DNA from: Burkholderiales bacterium
Lineage (GTDB): Bacteria; Pseudomonadota; Gammaproteobacteria; Burkholderiales; Burkholderiaceae_C
Direction: 5' to 3'
Assembly (NCBI GenBank): GCA_019510465.1
Contig: JAEKKH010000161.1
Location: 1 to 33,393, forward strand
DNA length: 33,393 nucleotides
Shown here: positions 8,416 through 15,803 of the stretch, piece by piece
Layout of the letters: every line of letters starts with the position of its first letter
Position numbering within the stretch: position 1 is the first letter of the stretch
Made by a program: the position numbers and the translations under genes
The notes under the pieces: generated by a model
What the model was told of the DNA's origin: nothing
What the model saw: only the letters and a program-made list of their open reading frames with translations
The model's database searches: none

Positions 8416-9459
8416 ATGCAAGCACTGTCCACCTCCGCGCGTCCGCTCATCGGCTGGGGCCTGATCGGCGCCGGCGGCATCTCCGACCAGCTCGCGCGCG
8501 CGCTCGCGCACGTGCCCGAGGCCCGGCTGGTGGCCGTGGGATCGCGCGACGCGGCCAAGGCACGGGCCTTCATCGACCTGCCGCGAGGCACCGAGGCGCC
8601 CGCAGGCCCGGTGAAGGCGCACGGCAGCTACCGCGCGCTGGTCGAGGATCCCGAGGTCGACGTCGTCTACATCGGGACGCCGCATCCCGACCACGTCGAT
8701 TCGATGCGGCTCGCGCTGGAGGCCGGCAAGGCGGTGCTGTGCGAGAAGCCGTTCACGTTGAACCGGCGCGAGGCCGAGGCGGCGGTCGCGCTCGCGCGCA
8801 GGCGCGACGTCTTCCTGATGGAGGCGATGTGGATGCGCTACGTGCCCGCGATGGTCGAACTCCGGCGCCTCGTGGCCGAGGGCGCGATCGGCGAGCCGGT
8901 GGCGGTGTCGGCCGACTTCGGCTTCTCCGCCGCCGGCCTCGCGCCGAGTCATCGCGCACTCGCGCCCGCGCTCGGCGGCGGCGGGCTGCTGGACATCGGC
9001 ATCTACCCGCTGAACTTCGCCGCCTTCGTGCTGGGCGAGATCACCGGCGCGCAGGCCGACGCCGTGCTCGGCCCGACGGGCGTCGACGTGCACACCGTGT
9101 TCAACCTGCGCCACGCCGGCAACCGGCTGAGCCAGGGCATGTGCTCGCTGCGCGCGACCACCGGCTGCCATGCGACGGTGCTGGGCACCAACGGCCGCAT
9201 CGATGTCTCGCCGCCGTTCTACGCCGCACAGCAGCTCAAGCTCGCGCGCGGCACGGGGCCGTGGGAGGAGACGCCGGTCGAGGTGATCGATCGCCCCTGG
9301 CGCGGCTCGCGCTACGTCGCGCAGGTGGAGGAGGTGCACCGCTGCCTGCGCGCGGGCCGGGTCGAGAGCGCGGTGATGCCGCTCGACGAGACCCTGGCGC
9401 TGATGGGCTGGATGGACACGATGCGCGCCCAGGTCGGGCTGCGCTATCCCGGCGAGTAG
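8416..9459 (+). CDS. Gfo/Idh/MocA family NAD(P)-dependent oxidoreductase
   Basis: The 347-residue protein has an N-terminal Rossmann fold with GLIGAGGIS (about 15-23). YIGTPHPDHVDSMRLALEAGKAVLCEKPFTLN contains the family's characteristic CEKP motif, whose lysine is catalytic. The C-terminal alpha/beta domain includes GGGGLLDIGIYPLN, which supplies the conserved Asp and Tyr of the active site (DIGIYP). The closest named relatives by pattern are trans-1,2-dihydrobenzenediol dehydrogenase-like and glucose-fructose-oxidoreductase-like enzymes; the actual sugar or diol substrate is not deducible. The ATG at 8416 begins just before the Rossmann strand. There is no Shine-Dalgarno and a -10-like TAAACT lies 7 bases upstream. 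It is 64 bases after the kinase stop and convergent with the next gene. Confidence 0.9.
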   Translation: MQALSTSARPLIGWGLIGAGGISDQLARALAHVPEARLVAVGSRDAAKARAFIDLPRGTEAPAGPVKAHGSYRALVEDPEVDVVYIGTPHPDHVDSMRLALEAGKAVLCEKPFTLNRREAEAAVALARRRDVFLMEAMWMRYVPAMVELRRLVAEGAIGEPVAVSADFGFSAAGLAPSHRALAPALGGGGLLDIGIYPLNFAAFVLGEITGAQADAVLGPTGVDVHTVFNLRHAGNRLSQGMCSLRATTGCHATVLGTNGRIDVSPPFYAAQQLKLARGTGPWEETPVEVIDRPWRGSRYVAQVEEVHRCLRAGRVESAVMPLDETLALMGWMDTMRAQVGLRYPGE

Positions 9460-9498
9460 GGGCCGCCGCCACGACGCGCCGACCGGCCGCGATTCTCG

Positions 9499-9524
9499 CT
9501 GGCGCCGTCCAGGGCCTCGCCAGC
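9499..9524. terminator. Possible bidirectional stem-loop between convergent genes
   Basis: GCTGGCG (9499-9505) and CGCCAGC (9518-9524) form a perfect 7-bp stem with a 12-base loop in the gap between two convergent genes. There is no T tract on either side, so it may only assist termination or protect the 3' end. Confidence 0.3.
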
Positions 9525-9528
9525 CGCG

Positions 9529-9912
9529 TCATACGGACTGCGCCGGCGCGTTGCCGTCGATCGGCAGCTCGCGCATCATGTCCTTCATGTGCAGCATCGA
9601 ACCCAGTGCCGTGAACATGAGCACCAGGACGATGACGGCGGTGATCAGGTACTGCAGCAGCACCATGCCCAGGCCGCGGAGGTACGTGGTGTCCAGGATC
9701 CACATGAAGCCCAGCGGCGCCACGAAGAACGCGAGCAGGCCGCCGCCGTGGAACAGGCGCAAGGCGATGCCCACGATCAGCGACGACACGAACAGGGCCA
9801 GCAGGCACATCCAGAACCCCGTGCGCTTCGCGCCGACGATGCGCGCGCCGATCATCACCGGTACGACGGTCAGCAGCAGGACGACGAGGGCGACGAGGAT
9901 GAACGTCAGCAT
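9529..9912 (-). CDS. Small integral membrane protein, four predicted helices
   Basis: I do not recognise this 127-residue protein. It is strongly hydrophobic, with four likely membrane spans: about 2-26 (starting LTFILVALVVLLLTVVPVM), 31-51, 57-79 and 82-104. The short basic loop GAKRTG follows the first span, and the C-terminal tail (MKDMMRELPIDGNAPAQSV) is polar. There are no cofactor or transport motifs. The ATG at 9912 is preferred over one 51 bases upstream because a strong purine-rich AGGAAGGAAA lies about 8 bases before it and it starts directly in the first helix. It is read in the same direction as the M14 peptidase upstream, 91 bases away, and may be co-transcribed. Its function is unknown. 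Confidence 0.75.
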   Translation of the reverse strand: MLTFILVALVVLLLTVVPVMIGARIVGAKRTGFWMCLLALFVSSLIVGIALRLFHGGGLLAFFVAPLGFMWILDTTYLRGLGMVLLQYLITAVIVLVLMFTALGSMLHMKDMMRELPIDGNAPAQSV

Positions 9913-10003
9913 GGCGGGGTTTCCTTCCTGGACGGCGTGAGGGATGGATGCGACCGACACCATTCTCGCCGCGCGGCGGCTTTGGCCAGGGGCATCGCCT
10001 CGT

Positions 10004-11716
10004 TCACCCCAGCGTGATGCGCGCGCTCACCGCGCCGGCACGGTCGGCGCGGGCGTCGACCGTGACGACGGCGCCCCGGGGGCCGCGCACGACCCATTCC
10101 TGCAGCGTGCGGTCGGCGGTGACGTCGCGGTCCGGCAGGAAGGCCTGCAGCGAGCTGCGCGGGGCGTGACCCTCGAGGTGCTCGCCGATCTCGCGTTGCC
10201 TGCCGGCGACCAGCGACGCCCCGGCCGGCAGCGCGATCTCGAACACCGTGCCGCGCACCACCTGGCGTTCCTTCGCGCGGTGCGTGACGTACGCGGGCAG
10301 GTAGCCGGCGTTGCCGACCGCGAGCCGCACGCGCCAGGTGTCGCCGCTGCCGTCGTGGCCCAGCGGCGCGCACGTGGCCTGCAGGATCTCGAGCCTGGGC
10401 AGCGACAGCGCCAGCTGCGTCAGCCACGCCGGGAAGCGGGCCGCCTCGCGCTCGCGCAAGGCCGGCGGCGGATTGCGCCAGAAGTTCATGCGATCCCAGC
10501 CACCGATCTCCACGTCGCCCAGCTGCGGGTGCCTGAATGGCTTCCAGTCGACGTAGGCCTGGCCGCCGCACTGCTCGTCGCTCCACTTCAGCAGCTTCAG
10601 GTCGTCCTCGGGCGGATGGTCGCGGTACCAGTGGATCCAGTCGTACTTGTCGATGCCCGCCTCCTTGTTCGGCGCCCAGATCTCGACCGTCCAGCACAGC
10701 GCGCCCTGGTGCTCGTAGAGCCAGTCCTGCGTTCCGGTGATCACTTCCTTGGGGTGGTACTTGAAGTCATGGAAGCCGCTGATGGCCGGATAGCCGGTGA
10801 GGTTCGCGCCGATGTCGGACAGCCGCTGGATCATCCACAGGTCCTCCGGCGTCATGTCGTCGTCGGAAGTGGTGCCCATCGGGCGCAGGATCACGCCGCT
10901 GTGCGTGTGGAAGCTGACGGCCGCGCCGATGTTCGGGTGGGTGACGCAGAAGTCCACCATCGCGCGCACCTCGGGCTCGCTGGTGGGGTACGGGCCGGCG
11001 CCCAGCTGCTCGAACTCCTGGCGCCAGTGGGACGGGAAGTTGCGGTTGAGGTCCAGGCCCTCGCGATCGCGGTTGACCGTCACGCGCACGCCGTCCCAGG
11101 CCTTGATCGTGCCTTCGGGCATGAGGCGGAAGTACTCGCCGCCGATCTCGCCCGGTTCGCGCGCCACCATCAGGCGCGGTTCGGCGGGATGCTTCTTGTA
11201 GGTGCCGTGCGGGTCGCGGATGCGCATGTAGAGCACGCGGCCGTCGCCGTCGACGTCCTCCATCGTCATGCCGTCGGGCGCGTCCTCCTCGAACGGATAG
11301 CTGCGCGTGGACGAGCGGATGAAGCGCGGCACGTCGGCCAGCGCCAGCTCGGCGCCGTCGGGGTTCAGGCGCGGCACGAGGTAGATGGCGCGGGTGTCGA
11401 GCAAGTGCGCCAGGCGCGTGTCGTGCGCCTCGTTGGCGAGCACGTGGTGCAGGTAGTACAGCACCGCGGTGCAGGCGGTGAGCTCGGCGGCGTGGATGTT
11501 GCCGTCGATCCAGAAGGCGGGCTTGGCGCTGTCCGGCCCGGTGGCCTTGCGCGTGAGCACCAGGGCCCAGATGTCGCGCCCTTCGTGGCTGCGGCCGATC
11601 GAGCGCAGCTCGACGAGGTCCGGCCGCGCCGCGGCGTAGGCCTGCAGCAGGGTGGTCAGTTCGGCGTGGCGGGGAAAGCGGCTGAAGTCGGGCGTCGGCA
11701 GGGCGGCGGAGGTCAT
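10004..11716 (-). CDS. M14-family zinc carboxypeptidase-like protein
   Basis: The 570-residue protein carries the metallo-carboxypeptidase core in its N-terminal two thirds. The zinc ligands are His75 and Glu78 in GNIHAAE and a later His in SFHTHSG (about 269-274). The substrate-binding LDLNRNFP is at about 221-228, followed by PYPTSEPEV with the typical SEPE. The general-base glutamate is in WTVEIW (about Glu345). The C-terminal part (about 430-570) looks beta-rich and may be an accessory domain. No signal peptide is visible at the ATG at 11716, so the enzyme is probably cytoplasmic or exported in some other way. Family members remove C-terminal residues or trim peptidoglycan peptides; the substrate here is unknown. 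The start is the only ATG near the N-terminal homology. Forty-four bases separate it from the stop of the upstream membrane gene. Confidence 0.9.
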   Translation of the reverse strand: MTSAALPTPDFSRFPRHAELTTLLQAYAAARPDLVELRSIGRSHEGRDIWALVLTRKATGPDSAKPAFWIDGNIHAAELTACTAVLYYLHHVLANEAHDTRLAHLLDTRAIYLVPRLNPDGAELALADVPRFIRSSTRSYPFEEDAPDGMTMEDVDGDGRVLYMRIRDPHGTYKKHPAEPRLMVAREPGEIGGEYFRLMPEGTIKAWDGVRVTVNRDREGLDLNRNFPSHWRQEFEQLGAGPYPTSEPEVRAMVDFCVTHPNIGAAVSFHTHSGVILRPMGTTSDDDMTPEDLWMIQRLSDIGANLTGYPAISGFHDFKYHPKEVITGTQDWLYEHQGALCWTVEIWAPNKEAGIDKYDWIHWYRDHPPEDDLKLLKWSDEQCGGQAYVDWKPFRHPQLGDVEIGGWDRMNFWRNPPPALREREAARFPAWLTQLALSLPRLEILQATCAPLGHDGSGDTWRVRLAVGNAGYLPAYVTHRAKERQVVRGTVFEIALPAGASLVAGRQREIGEHLEGHAPRSSLQAFLPDRDVTADRTLQEWVVRGPRGAVVTVDARADRAGAVSARITLG

Positions 11717-11760
11717 GGCGGGCGGGTCGATGGCGATGCCCGATTCTGGCCCCGGCGGGC

Positions 11761-12255
11761 TCAGCGACGTAGCCGGGCAATCCAGTGCCAGAGCAGCCCG
11801 ATCGCCAGCAGCAGTCCGAGCCCCCAGTGCGTGACCGACAGCATTGCGTGCGCTTGCTCGGGCGCGTACTGCAGGCCGATGGCCGAGCCGAGCAGCACGG
11901 CCAGCACGATCACCAGCAGCACGCCGCTGGCGGTGCGGGCGCGGCCGGGGCGCACGCCCTCGATGCGCCGCCGATGCAGCCGGCGGCGCCGCACCGCGCG
12001 CCACGCCGGCCGCACGTGCACCTGCCAGACGCTGCCGCCCACCAGCGTGACGCACCACGCGATCGCGCCGTGCGCGCGCAGCAGCCAGGCCACCAGCGGA
12101 TGCGGCTGCGGACCGAACGGCGTCTGCTGCAACCAGACGTCGTGACCCAGCAGCCAGGCCACGCCCGTGGCCAGCAGCAGCAGGCAGCCCCAGACCAGCA
12201 CGTGCCGCGCGCGCCGGCCCTGGCCGTGGGCGATGAGAGGGGCGTGCGTGTCCAT
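11761..12255 (-). CDS. Four-helix membrane protein, probable b-type cytochrome-like partner of the flavin module
   Basis: The 164-residue protein has four predicted membrane spans (about 18-36, 54-76, 110-128 and 138-160). Histidines lie at the ends of or within the spans: His62, His80, His136, His143 and His157 (in HWGLG and LLWHW). That pattern suits heme ligation as in cytochrome b561, ferric-reductase-like or DUF4405-type proteins. A basic stretch (about 85-107) separates the helix pairs and is probably cytoplasmic. Its ATG overlaps the apbE stop by one base (TGATG on minus), so the two are likely coupled in translation. With an FMN-binding exported protein and ApbE in the same operon, the inferred role is carrying electrons between the membrane and the flavoprotein. 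The heme assignment is inference; no homologue was checked. Confidence 0.75.
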   Translation of the reverse strand: MDTHAPLIAHGQGRRARHVLVWGCLLLLATGVAWLLGHDVWLQQTPFGPQPHPLVAWLLRAHGAIAWCVTLVGGSVWQVHVRPAWRAVRRRRLHRRRIEGVRPGRARTASGVLLVIVLAVLLGSAIGLQYAPEQAHAMLSVTHWGLGLLLAIGLLWHWIARLRR

Positions 12256-13073
12256 CAGCTCTGCCAGACGCTGCCGTCCGCGCGCACGACGAGCGCGCGC
12301 GCGCGGGCCTTGCGCAGCAGTTGCCCGGCGAGCTCGCCTTGCTGCCATACGATCTTGGTGAGCGCGTCGGCCGCGCAGGCGGTGGGCGCGAGCACCGTCA
12401 CCGAACGCGGCGCGGGGCCGCCGGCGGGGTCGGCGTCGCGGCGCGCGACGGCGCCGCTGGCGCTCGTCGCGCAGGCCGAGTCCTTGAGCGCGGCCACCGG
12501 CCACAGCTGCGCGGCGTCGAACGGCGAGCGCACGTGCACCGTCTGCTCCAGCGTGCCGAACACGCGCAGGTCGCCGCCCGCGTTGACCGCGCCGGTGCGC
12601 ACGCCGGCGCGCCGCAGCCTGGCCACCGCGAGGTCGACCGCGTAGCCCTTGGCGATGCCCCCGAAGTCCAGCCAGACCGGCGCATGCACGTGCACGCAAT
12701 GGCCCGCGAGCTCCAGCGCATCCTCGAATGGCAGCGCGCCGGGCGGCGTGCCGTCCGCGGGTGCGGGCAGCCAGCCTTGTTCGACCGCCCGAGGGGCGCA
12801 GCCCGCGTCGAACGCGCCGCCGCTCGCGCGCGCCCAGCGTTGCGCGCTGCGCAGCACGGCCGCGGTGTGCGGATGGACGACGAGGCGCTCGCCGGCGCGG
12901 GCGCGCGCGATGCGGCGCAGGTCGCTGCCGGCCTCGTGGAAGCTCATGAGCGCATGCACCTGCGCGACGGCTTCGAACGCGGCGTCGGCGGCGACATCGA
13001 ACGCGGTGGCGCTGGCGCCTTGGGCGCTCACCTCCACCAGCGTGCCCAGCAGCGGGCGCGCCCGTTGTCGCAT
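12255..13073 (-). CDS. apbE: FAD:protein FMN transferase (ApbE family)
   Basis: ApbE attaches FMN from FAD to a Ser or Thr of target proteins by a phosphoester bond, using Mg2+. This 272-residue copy has the family landmarks: ASGGAFDAG (about 83-91), DFGGIAKGYAVD (136-147), VNAGGDLRVFG (163-173) and a C-terminal ADALTKIVW in place of the usual TADALST region. The likely target is the FMN-binding protein encoded immediately upstream (stop 22 bases before this ATG). The stop overlaps the next gene by one base. Most proteobacterial ApbEs are about 330-350 residues with a lipoprotein signal. This one starts almost directly in the catalytic domain and no signal peptide is visible, even in the in-frame sequence upstream. 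A GTG directly before the ATG is an alternative start. Confidence 0.92.
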   Translation of the reverse strand: MRQRARPLLGTLVEVSAQGASATAFDVAADAAFEAVAQVHALMSFHEAGSDLRRIARARAGERLVVHPHTAAVLRSAQRWARASGGAFDAGCAPRAVEQGWLPAPADGTPPGALPFEDALELAGHCVHVHAPVWLDFGGIAKGYAVDLAVARLRRAGVRTGAVNAGGDLRVFGTLEQTVHVRSPFDAAQLWPVAALKDSACATSASGAVARRDADPAGGPAPRSVTVLAPTACAADALTKIVWQQGELAGQLLRKARARALVVRADGSVWQS

Positions 13074-13095
13074 CACGGCGCGGCCGCCTTCATCG

Positions 13096-13662
13096 TCAGG
13101 CCGCCTTCGCCGCGAGCGGGTGCTTCGCGGCCCAGGCGACGATGCGGTGCACGCCATCGGTCACGTGCGTGCAGCTGAGCGTGGCACCGCTGATGTTGGC
13201 GATGTCGGCGCCCACATGGAGGGCATCGGCCGCCGTCTTGCCGACGAACTGGGCGCGCCACGACGGCATGCGCACCTCGCCGCCATGGCCCTCGCGGTAG
13301 GTGAGGATCTCGACGGCCAGCACCTTGCCCGATGAGTCCAGCGCGACGGCGTAGTCGATCTGCTCGAACTTGCCGACCACCGAGTCCACGACCACCCGGC
13401 CCAGCACCGCGTCGCCCTGGCGCGCCTCGATCGTGCGCAGCGGCCCGTGCGGCGCGGCGCCGGGCGCGGCCAGTGCGGCGGCGTCGGCGGGCGCCAGCGC
13501 CACCAGCACCTCGCCGAACGCCGTCGCCGTCTTGAACGCGCGGTGCGCCACGTCGTCGGCGGTGGCGTAGGTGGCCGCGCAGACGCTGGCCGGCACGGCG
13601 GCCGCCGCCAGCAGGGCGGCGCCGGAAAGCGAGGGGGAGGTGAGCCAGCGGTGCGAGGTCAT
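13096..13662 (-). CDS. Exported FMN-binding domain protein (ApbE substrate)
   Basis: The 188-residue protein begins with a signal peptide (about 1-29, hydrophobic core LSGAALLAAAAVPASV, cleavage near VCAA). An FMN-binding domain of the NqrC/RnfG type follows. The flavinylation motif is SGATLS at 158-163; by analogy with NqrC, FMN would be linked to the threonine of SGAT (Thr161). GHGGEVRMPSW (about 126-135) also fits the family. The protein should sit in the periplasm with covalently bound FMN. It is the first gene of a three-gene unit with apbE and a membrane protein, an arrangement seen in extracytosolic flavin-transfer systems. There is no clear Shine-Dalgarno. A dyad of Fur-like half-sites lies at 13689-13711 upstream. 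Confidence 0.9.
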   Translation of the reverse strand: MTSHRWLTSPSLSGAALLAAAAVPASVCAATYATADDVAHRAFKTATAFGEVLVALAPADAAALAAPGAAPHGPLRTIEARQGDAVLGRVVVDSVVGKFEQIDYAVALDSSGKVLAVEILTYREGHGGEVRMPSWRAQFVGKTAADALHVGADIANISGATLSCTHVTDGVHRIVAWAAKHPLAAKAA

Positions 13663-13688
13663 GGGAATCGGACGATGCGCGGACCCGA

Positions 13689-13711
13689 ATGATAGTGCGG
13701 ACCGTTCTCAT
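13689..13711 (-). promoter_or_regulatory. Imperfect dyad upstream of the flavin module
   Basis: On the minus strand ATGAGAAC and ACTATCAT face each other across 7 bases. The left half resembles a beta-proteobacterial Fur half-site (ATGAGAAT), but the spacing is not that of a classical 19-bp box. TATCAT may also act as a -10 element. Both readings are speculative. Confidence 0.2.
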
Positions 13712-13729
13712 CCAGCCGTCGCCCGGCGT

Positions 13730-14161
13730 TCAGCGGCCGCCGCTCGCCAGGTGCTCGCGCCGCAGCGCCTGCTGCAATGCCGCGATCGCCGCCTCGTCAC
13801 CATCGAGGAACACGCGCGCCTCGGGGCGGCGCGTCGCCGGGAAATGCACCTGCGCCCACCGGCTCAGCGAGGCGATCACCGGCAGCAGCGCGATGCCCGG
13901 CTCGGTGAGGCTGTAGATCGCCTTCTGCGCATGGGCGGGGTCGCCGGCGCGCGTGACCAGGCCGCGTTCGACGAGCATCGCCAGCCGGTCGGCCAGCACG
14001 TTGCTCGAGATGCCTTCCTCGGACTGGAGGAACTCGCGGAAGTGGCGCTTGCCCGCGAACATCATGTCGCGGATCACCAGCAAGGTCCAGCGGTCGCCGA
14101 CGATCTCGAGGCCGGTGCTGATCGGGCAGGTGGAGCGTGTGTCCTGGCGCATGGCTGGCAT
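13730..14161 (-). CDS. HxlR-family winged-helix transcriptional regulator
   Basis: The 143-residue protein has the HxlR (DUF24) fold. It starts with CPISTGLEIVGDRWTLLVIRDM, where Cys12 and the GDRWTLLV helix are family hallmarks. The recognition region FREFLQSEEGISSNVLADRLAMLVERGLV follows, then the wing and AIYSLTEPGIALLPVI. HxlR regulators bind inverted repeats as dimers and often sense electrophiles or redox through the N-terminal cysteine. It is divergent from a GFA-type gene across 78 bases containing two inverted repeats and a promoter, so that gene is its probable target. The ATG at 14161 is listed; an ATG nine bases downstream is equally possible. The 13663-13729 gap separates it from the flavin operon read in the same direction. 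Confidence 0.92.
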   Translation of the reverse strand: MPAMRQDTRSTCPISTGLEIVGDRWTLLVIRDMMFAGKRHFREFLQSEEGISSNVLADRLAMLVERGLVTRAGDPAHAQKAIYSLTEPGIALLPVIASLSRWAQVHFPATRRPEARVFLDGDEAAIAALQQALRREHLASGGR

Positions 14162-14171
14162 TCTAGAACCA

Positions 14172-14184
14172 CTTGCATTTCAAG
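14172..14184. promoter_or_regulatory. Inverted repeat CTTG-N5-CAAG, candidate HxlR operator
   Basis: CTTG (14172-14175) and CAAG (14181-14184) flank five bases and cover the -35 hexamer of the plus-strand promoter. A dimeric regulator bound here would block that promoter. The repeat is short and could be chance. Confidence 0.35.
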
Positions 14185-14201
14185 ATCGGTCTGCGTACGA
14201 T
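14173..14201 (+). promoter_or_regulatory. Sigma-70-type promoter of the GFA-like gene
   Basis: TTGCAT (14173-14178), a 17-base spacer and TACGAT (14196-14201) form a good promoter. The predicted start is near 14208, giving a leader of about 32 bases to the ATG at 14240. Confidence 0.65.
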
Positions 14202-14227
14202 GACTGCTATCGAAACAAAAGCAGTCA
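14201..14227. promoter_or_regulatory. Perfect 8-bp inverted repeat, candidate operator or leader hairpin
   Basis: TGACTGCT (14201-14208) and AGCAGTCA (14220-14227) are exact inverted copies separated by 11 A-rich bases. The left arm covers the end of the -10 box and the predicted start site; the right arm ends where the AAGGAG Shine-Dalgarno begins. It can be a regulator site or an RNA hairpin next to the ribosome site. Confidence 0.5.
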
Positions 14228-14239
14228 AGGAGACCGACC

Positions 14240-14662
14240 ATGAGCTATCAGCGCTACCACGGCAGTTGCCACTGCCAGGCCGTGAAGTACGAAGCCTCGA
14301 TCGACCTTGCCGACGGCAGCAACCGCTGCAACTGCTCGCTGTGCAGCAAGGTGCGGGCATGGTTCACGTTCGTGCCCGGCGAGCGTTTCCGCATCACCGA
14401 GGGCGAGGACGCGCTGTCGCACTACCGCTGGACACCCGCCAGCAAGGGCGAGCCCTTCCTCGACTACGCGTTCTGCTCGCGCTGCGGCATCCGCCTCTAC
14501 GGCAGCGGCGACGCGCCGCAGATGGGCGGGCGCTTCTACGCGGTCAACGTGCCGACGCTGGGCGACGTCGACCGCGAGGCGCTCGTGGCCGCGCCGCTGC
14601 GCTTCATCGATGGCGCGCACGACCGCTTCGACCGCGCGCCGGAGGACACGCGGCTGATGTGA
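14240..14662 (+). CDS. GFA/CENP-V family zinc protein
   Basis: This 140-residue protein belongs to the family named after glutathione-dependent formaldehyde-activating enzyme (Gfa). The cysteines expected to bind two zinc ions are Cys10 and Cys12 (SCHC), Cys30, Cys32 and Cys35 (CNCSLC), and Cys79 and Cys82 (FCSRCG). The family adds glutathione to formaldehyde or related small aldehydes, or has unknown substrates; most small bacterial members are not biochemically characterised. A clear AAGGAG (14227-14232) lies 7 bases before the ATG, and a promoter with two dyads precedes it. Control by the divergent HxlR regulator is the natural prediction. It ends 4 bases from the convergent DUF3455-like gene, with no room for a terminator. 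Confidence 0.92.
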   Translation: MSYQRYHGSCHCQAVKYEASIDLADGSNRCNCSLCSKVRAWFTFVPGERFRITEGEDALSHYRWTPASKGEPFLDYAFCSRCGIRLYGSGDAPQMGGRFYAVNVPTLGDVDREALVAAPLRFIDGAHDRFDRAPEDTRLM

Positions 14663-14666
14663 GCCC

Positions 14667-15224
14667 TCAGGCGGCCGGCTTCGCGCGCCAGAAGACGTAG
14701 GTGGCGGTGTAGCCGACGCGCTCGACCTGGTGCGCGTTCGCCGGGCCGCAGGGCGTCGCGGGCGCCACGCCACCTTCGGTGTCCAGCCGCTGCACGCTCG
14801 AGGTGGCGGCCAGCACGCCGGCGCCCTCGTGCGACTTGATCGTGAGCAGCAGCCACGGGATCGAGCCGTGCTCGGGCGACGGGGCGCTGGCCGCGACCTT
14901 GCCGACGACCGTGGCGCCGTCGTTGGAGGCCCACGACGGCCCGCCGAAGTGGCGGCCCAAGACCTCGCCGTTGGCGCCGGTCAGCGTCGCCTCGGGGCCC
15001 TTGAACTGCCAGGCCCAGGCGGCGGGCGCGTCGGCCGGCGCCGTGCATTCGTAGACTTGCACGCCGCTGGCATGCGCCTCGAGGAACGGCTCCTGGCCGG
15101 CCGCGGGTTGCAGCGCCGAGGGCACGTCGGCGGGCACGGCGATGGCGGGCGACCCGGCCGGACGGGTCGCGCAGCCCGCGACGAGGGCGGCGGCGGCGAA
15201 CAGGGCGAGGCTGCGGATCGTCAT
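14667..15224 (-). CDS. DUF3455-like lipoprotein
   Basis: The 185-residue protein starts with a lipoprotein signal ([18 protein letters not shown], lipobox cysteine 18) and is probably anchored in the outer membrane. The mature part contains [28 protein letters not shown] and [28 protein letters not shown]. This is the pattern I know from DUF3455 proteins, which have no established function and are often found near sigma factors or oxidative-stress genes. Its ATG overlaps the sodC stop by four bases (ATGA), so it is translationally coupled to sodC. It ends the inferred TPR-sodC-DUF3455 operon under the ECF-type promoter at 16353-16380. It is convergent with the GFA gene. Confidence 0.8.
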   Translation of the reverse strand: MTIRSLALFAAAALVAGCATRPAGSPAIAVPADVPSALQPAAGQEPFLEAHASGVQVYECTAPADAPAAWAWQFKGPEATLTGANGEVLGRHFGGPSWASNDGATVVGKVAASAPSPEHGSIPWLLLTIKSHEGAGVLAATSSVQRLDTEGGVAPATPCGPANAHQVERVGYTATYVFWRAKPAA

Positions 15225-15757
15225 TGCGCCGGTCCCTCGATCACGCCGCAGGCTACCCGTGCGCCGCCGCCGCCGAGCGCCGCGGGATGGTCGCTGTGGT
15301 TGTCGCCGCCGGCGTGCAGCATCAGCGCATGGTGGGCGACGTCGGAGAGCTTCAGGCGCGGCGCGAGCACCGGGTTGCCGGCGCTGCCGTCGGCCGCCAC
15401 GAACAGCGGCGGCAGGTCGCCGAGGTGGCCGTCGCCCCACGGCTCGCCGTGGTGCTTGCTGCCCAGGGGATCGAGGTGGCCGCCCGCGGCGCCGGCGGGC
15501 GTGGTGACGCCGTCCTTCGTCGAAGGCGCGCAGGACCCGTTCTCGTGCACGTGGAAGCCGTGCAGGCCCGGCGGCAGGCCATTGAGCGACGGGTACAGGG
15601 CGAGGCCGTAGCGCGTCTCGACGAGACGCACCGTGCCCACGACGGGGCCGGCGCCGTCGGCCTGCGCCAGGTTGAGCGTGACGGTGGCTTCGGCGGCGTG
15701 CGACAGGGCGGGAGCGGCGACGGCGGCCGCCAGCGCGATGACAAAGCGGATGTTCAT
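15221..15757 (-). CDS. sodC: Periplasmic Cu/Zn superoxide dismutase
   Basis: The 178-residue enzyme converts superoxide to oxygen and hydrogen peroxide in the periplasm. It has a signal peptide (about 1-22, ending SHAA). Copper and zinc ligands are visible: His69 and His71 in [10 protein letters not shown], His94 in GGHLDP, His103 region in [16 protein letters not shown] with His111 and Asp114, and the last copper histidine in [14 protein letters not shown] (His148 or His154). Cys76 and Cys170 can form the conserved disulfide. An AGGA lies about 8 bases before the ATG at 15757. It is 46 bases downstream of the TPR gene and overlaps the DUF3455 gene. The context suggests control by the neighbouring ECF sigma factor. 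Confidence 0.95.
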   Translation of the reverse strand: MNIRFVIALAAAVAAPALSHAAEATVTLNLAQADGAGPVVGTVRLVETRYGLALYPSLNGLPPGLHGFHVHENGSCAPSTKDGVTTPAGAAGGHLDPLGSKHHGEPWGDGHLGDLPPLFVAADGSAGNPVLAPRLKLSDVAHHALMLHAGGDNHSDHPAALGGGGARVACGVIEGPAQ

Positions 15758-15803
15758 GAGGGGTTCCTGTGGTTGGTGATGCGAGACGGTGCGCGCGGCG
15801 CGC

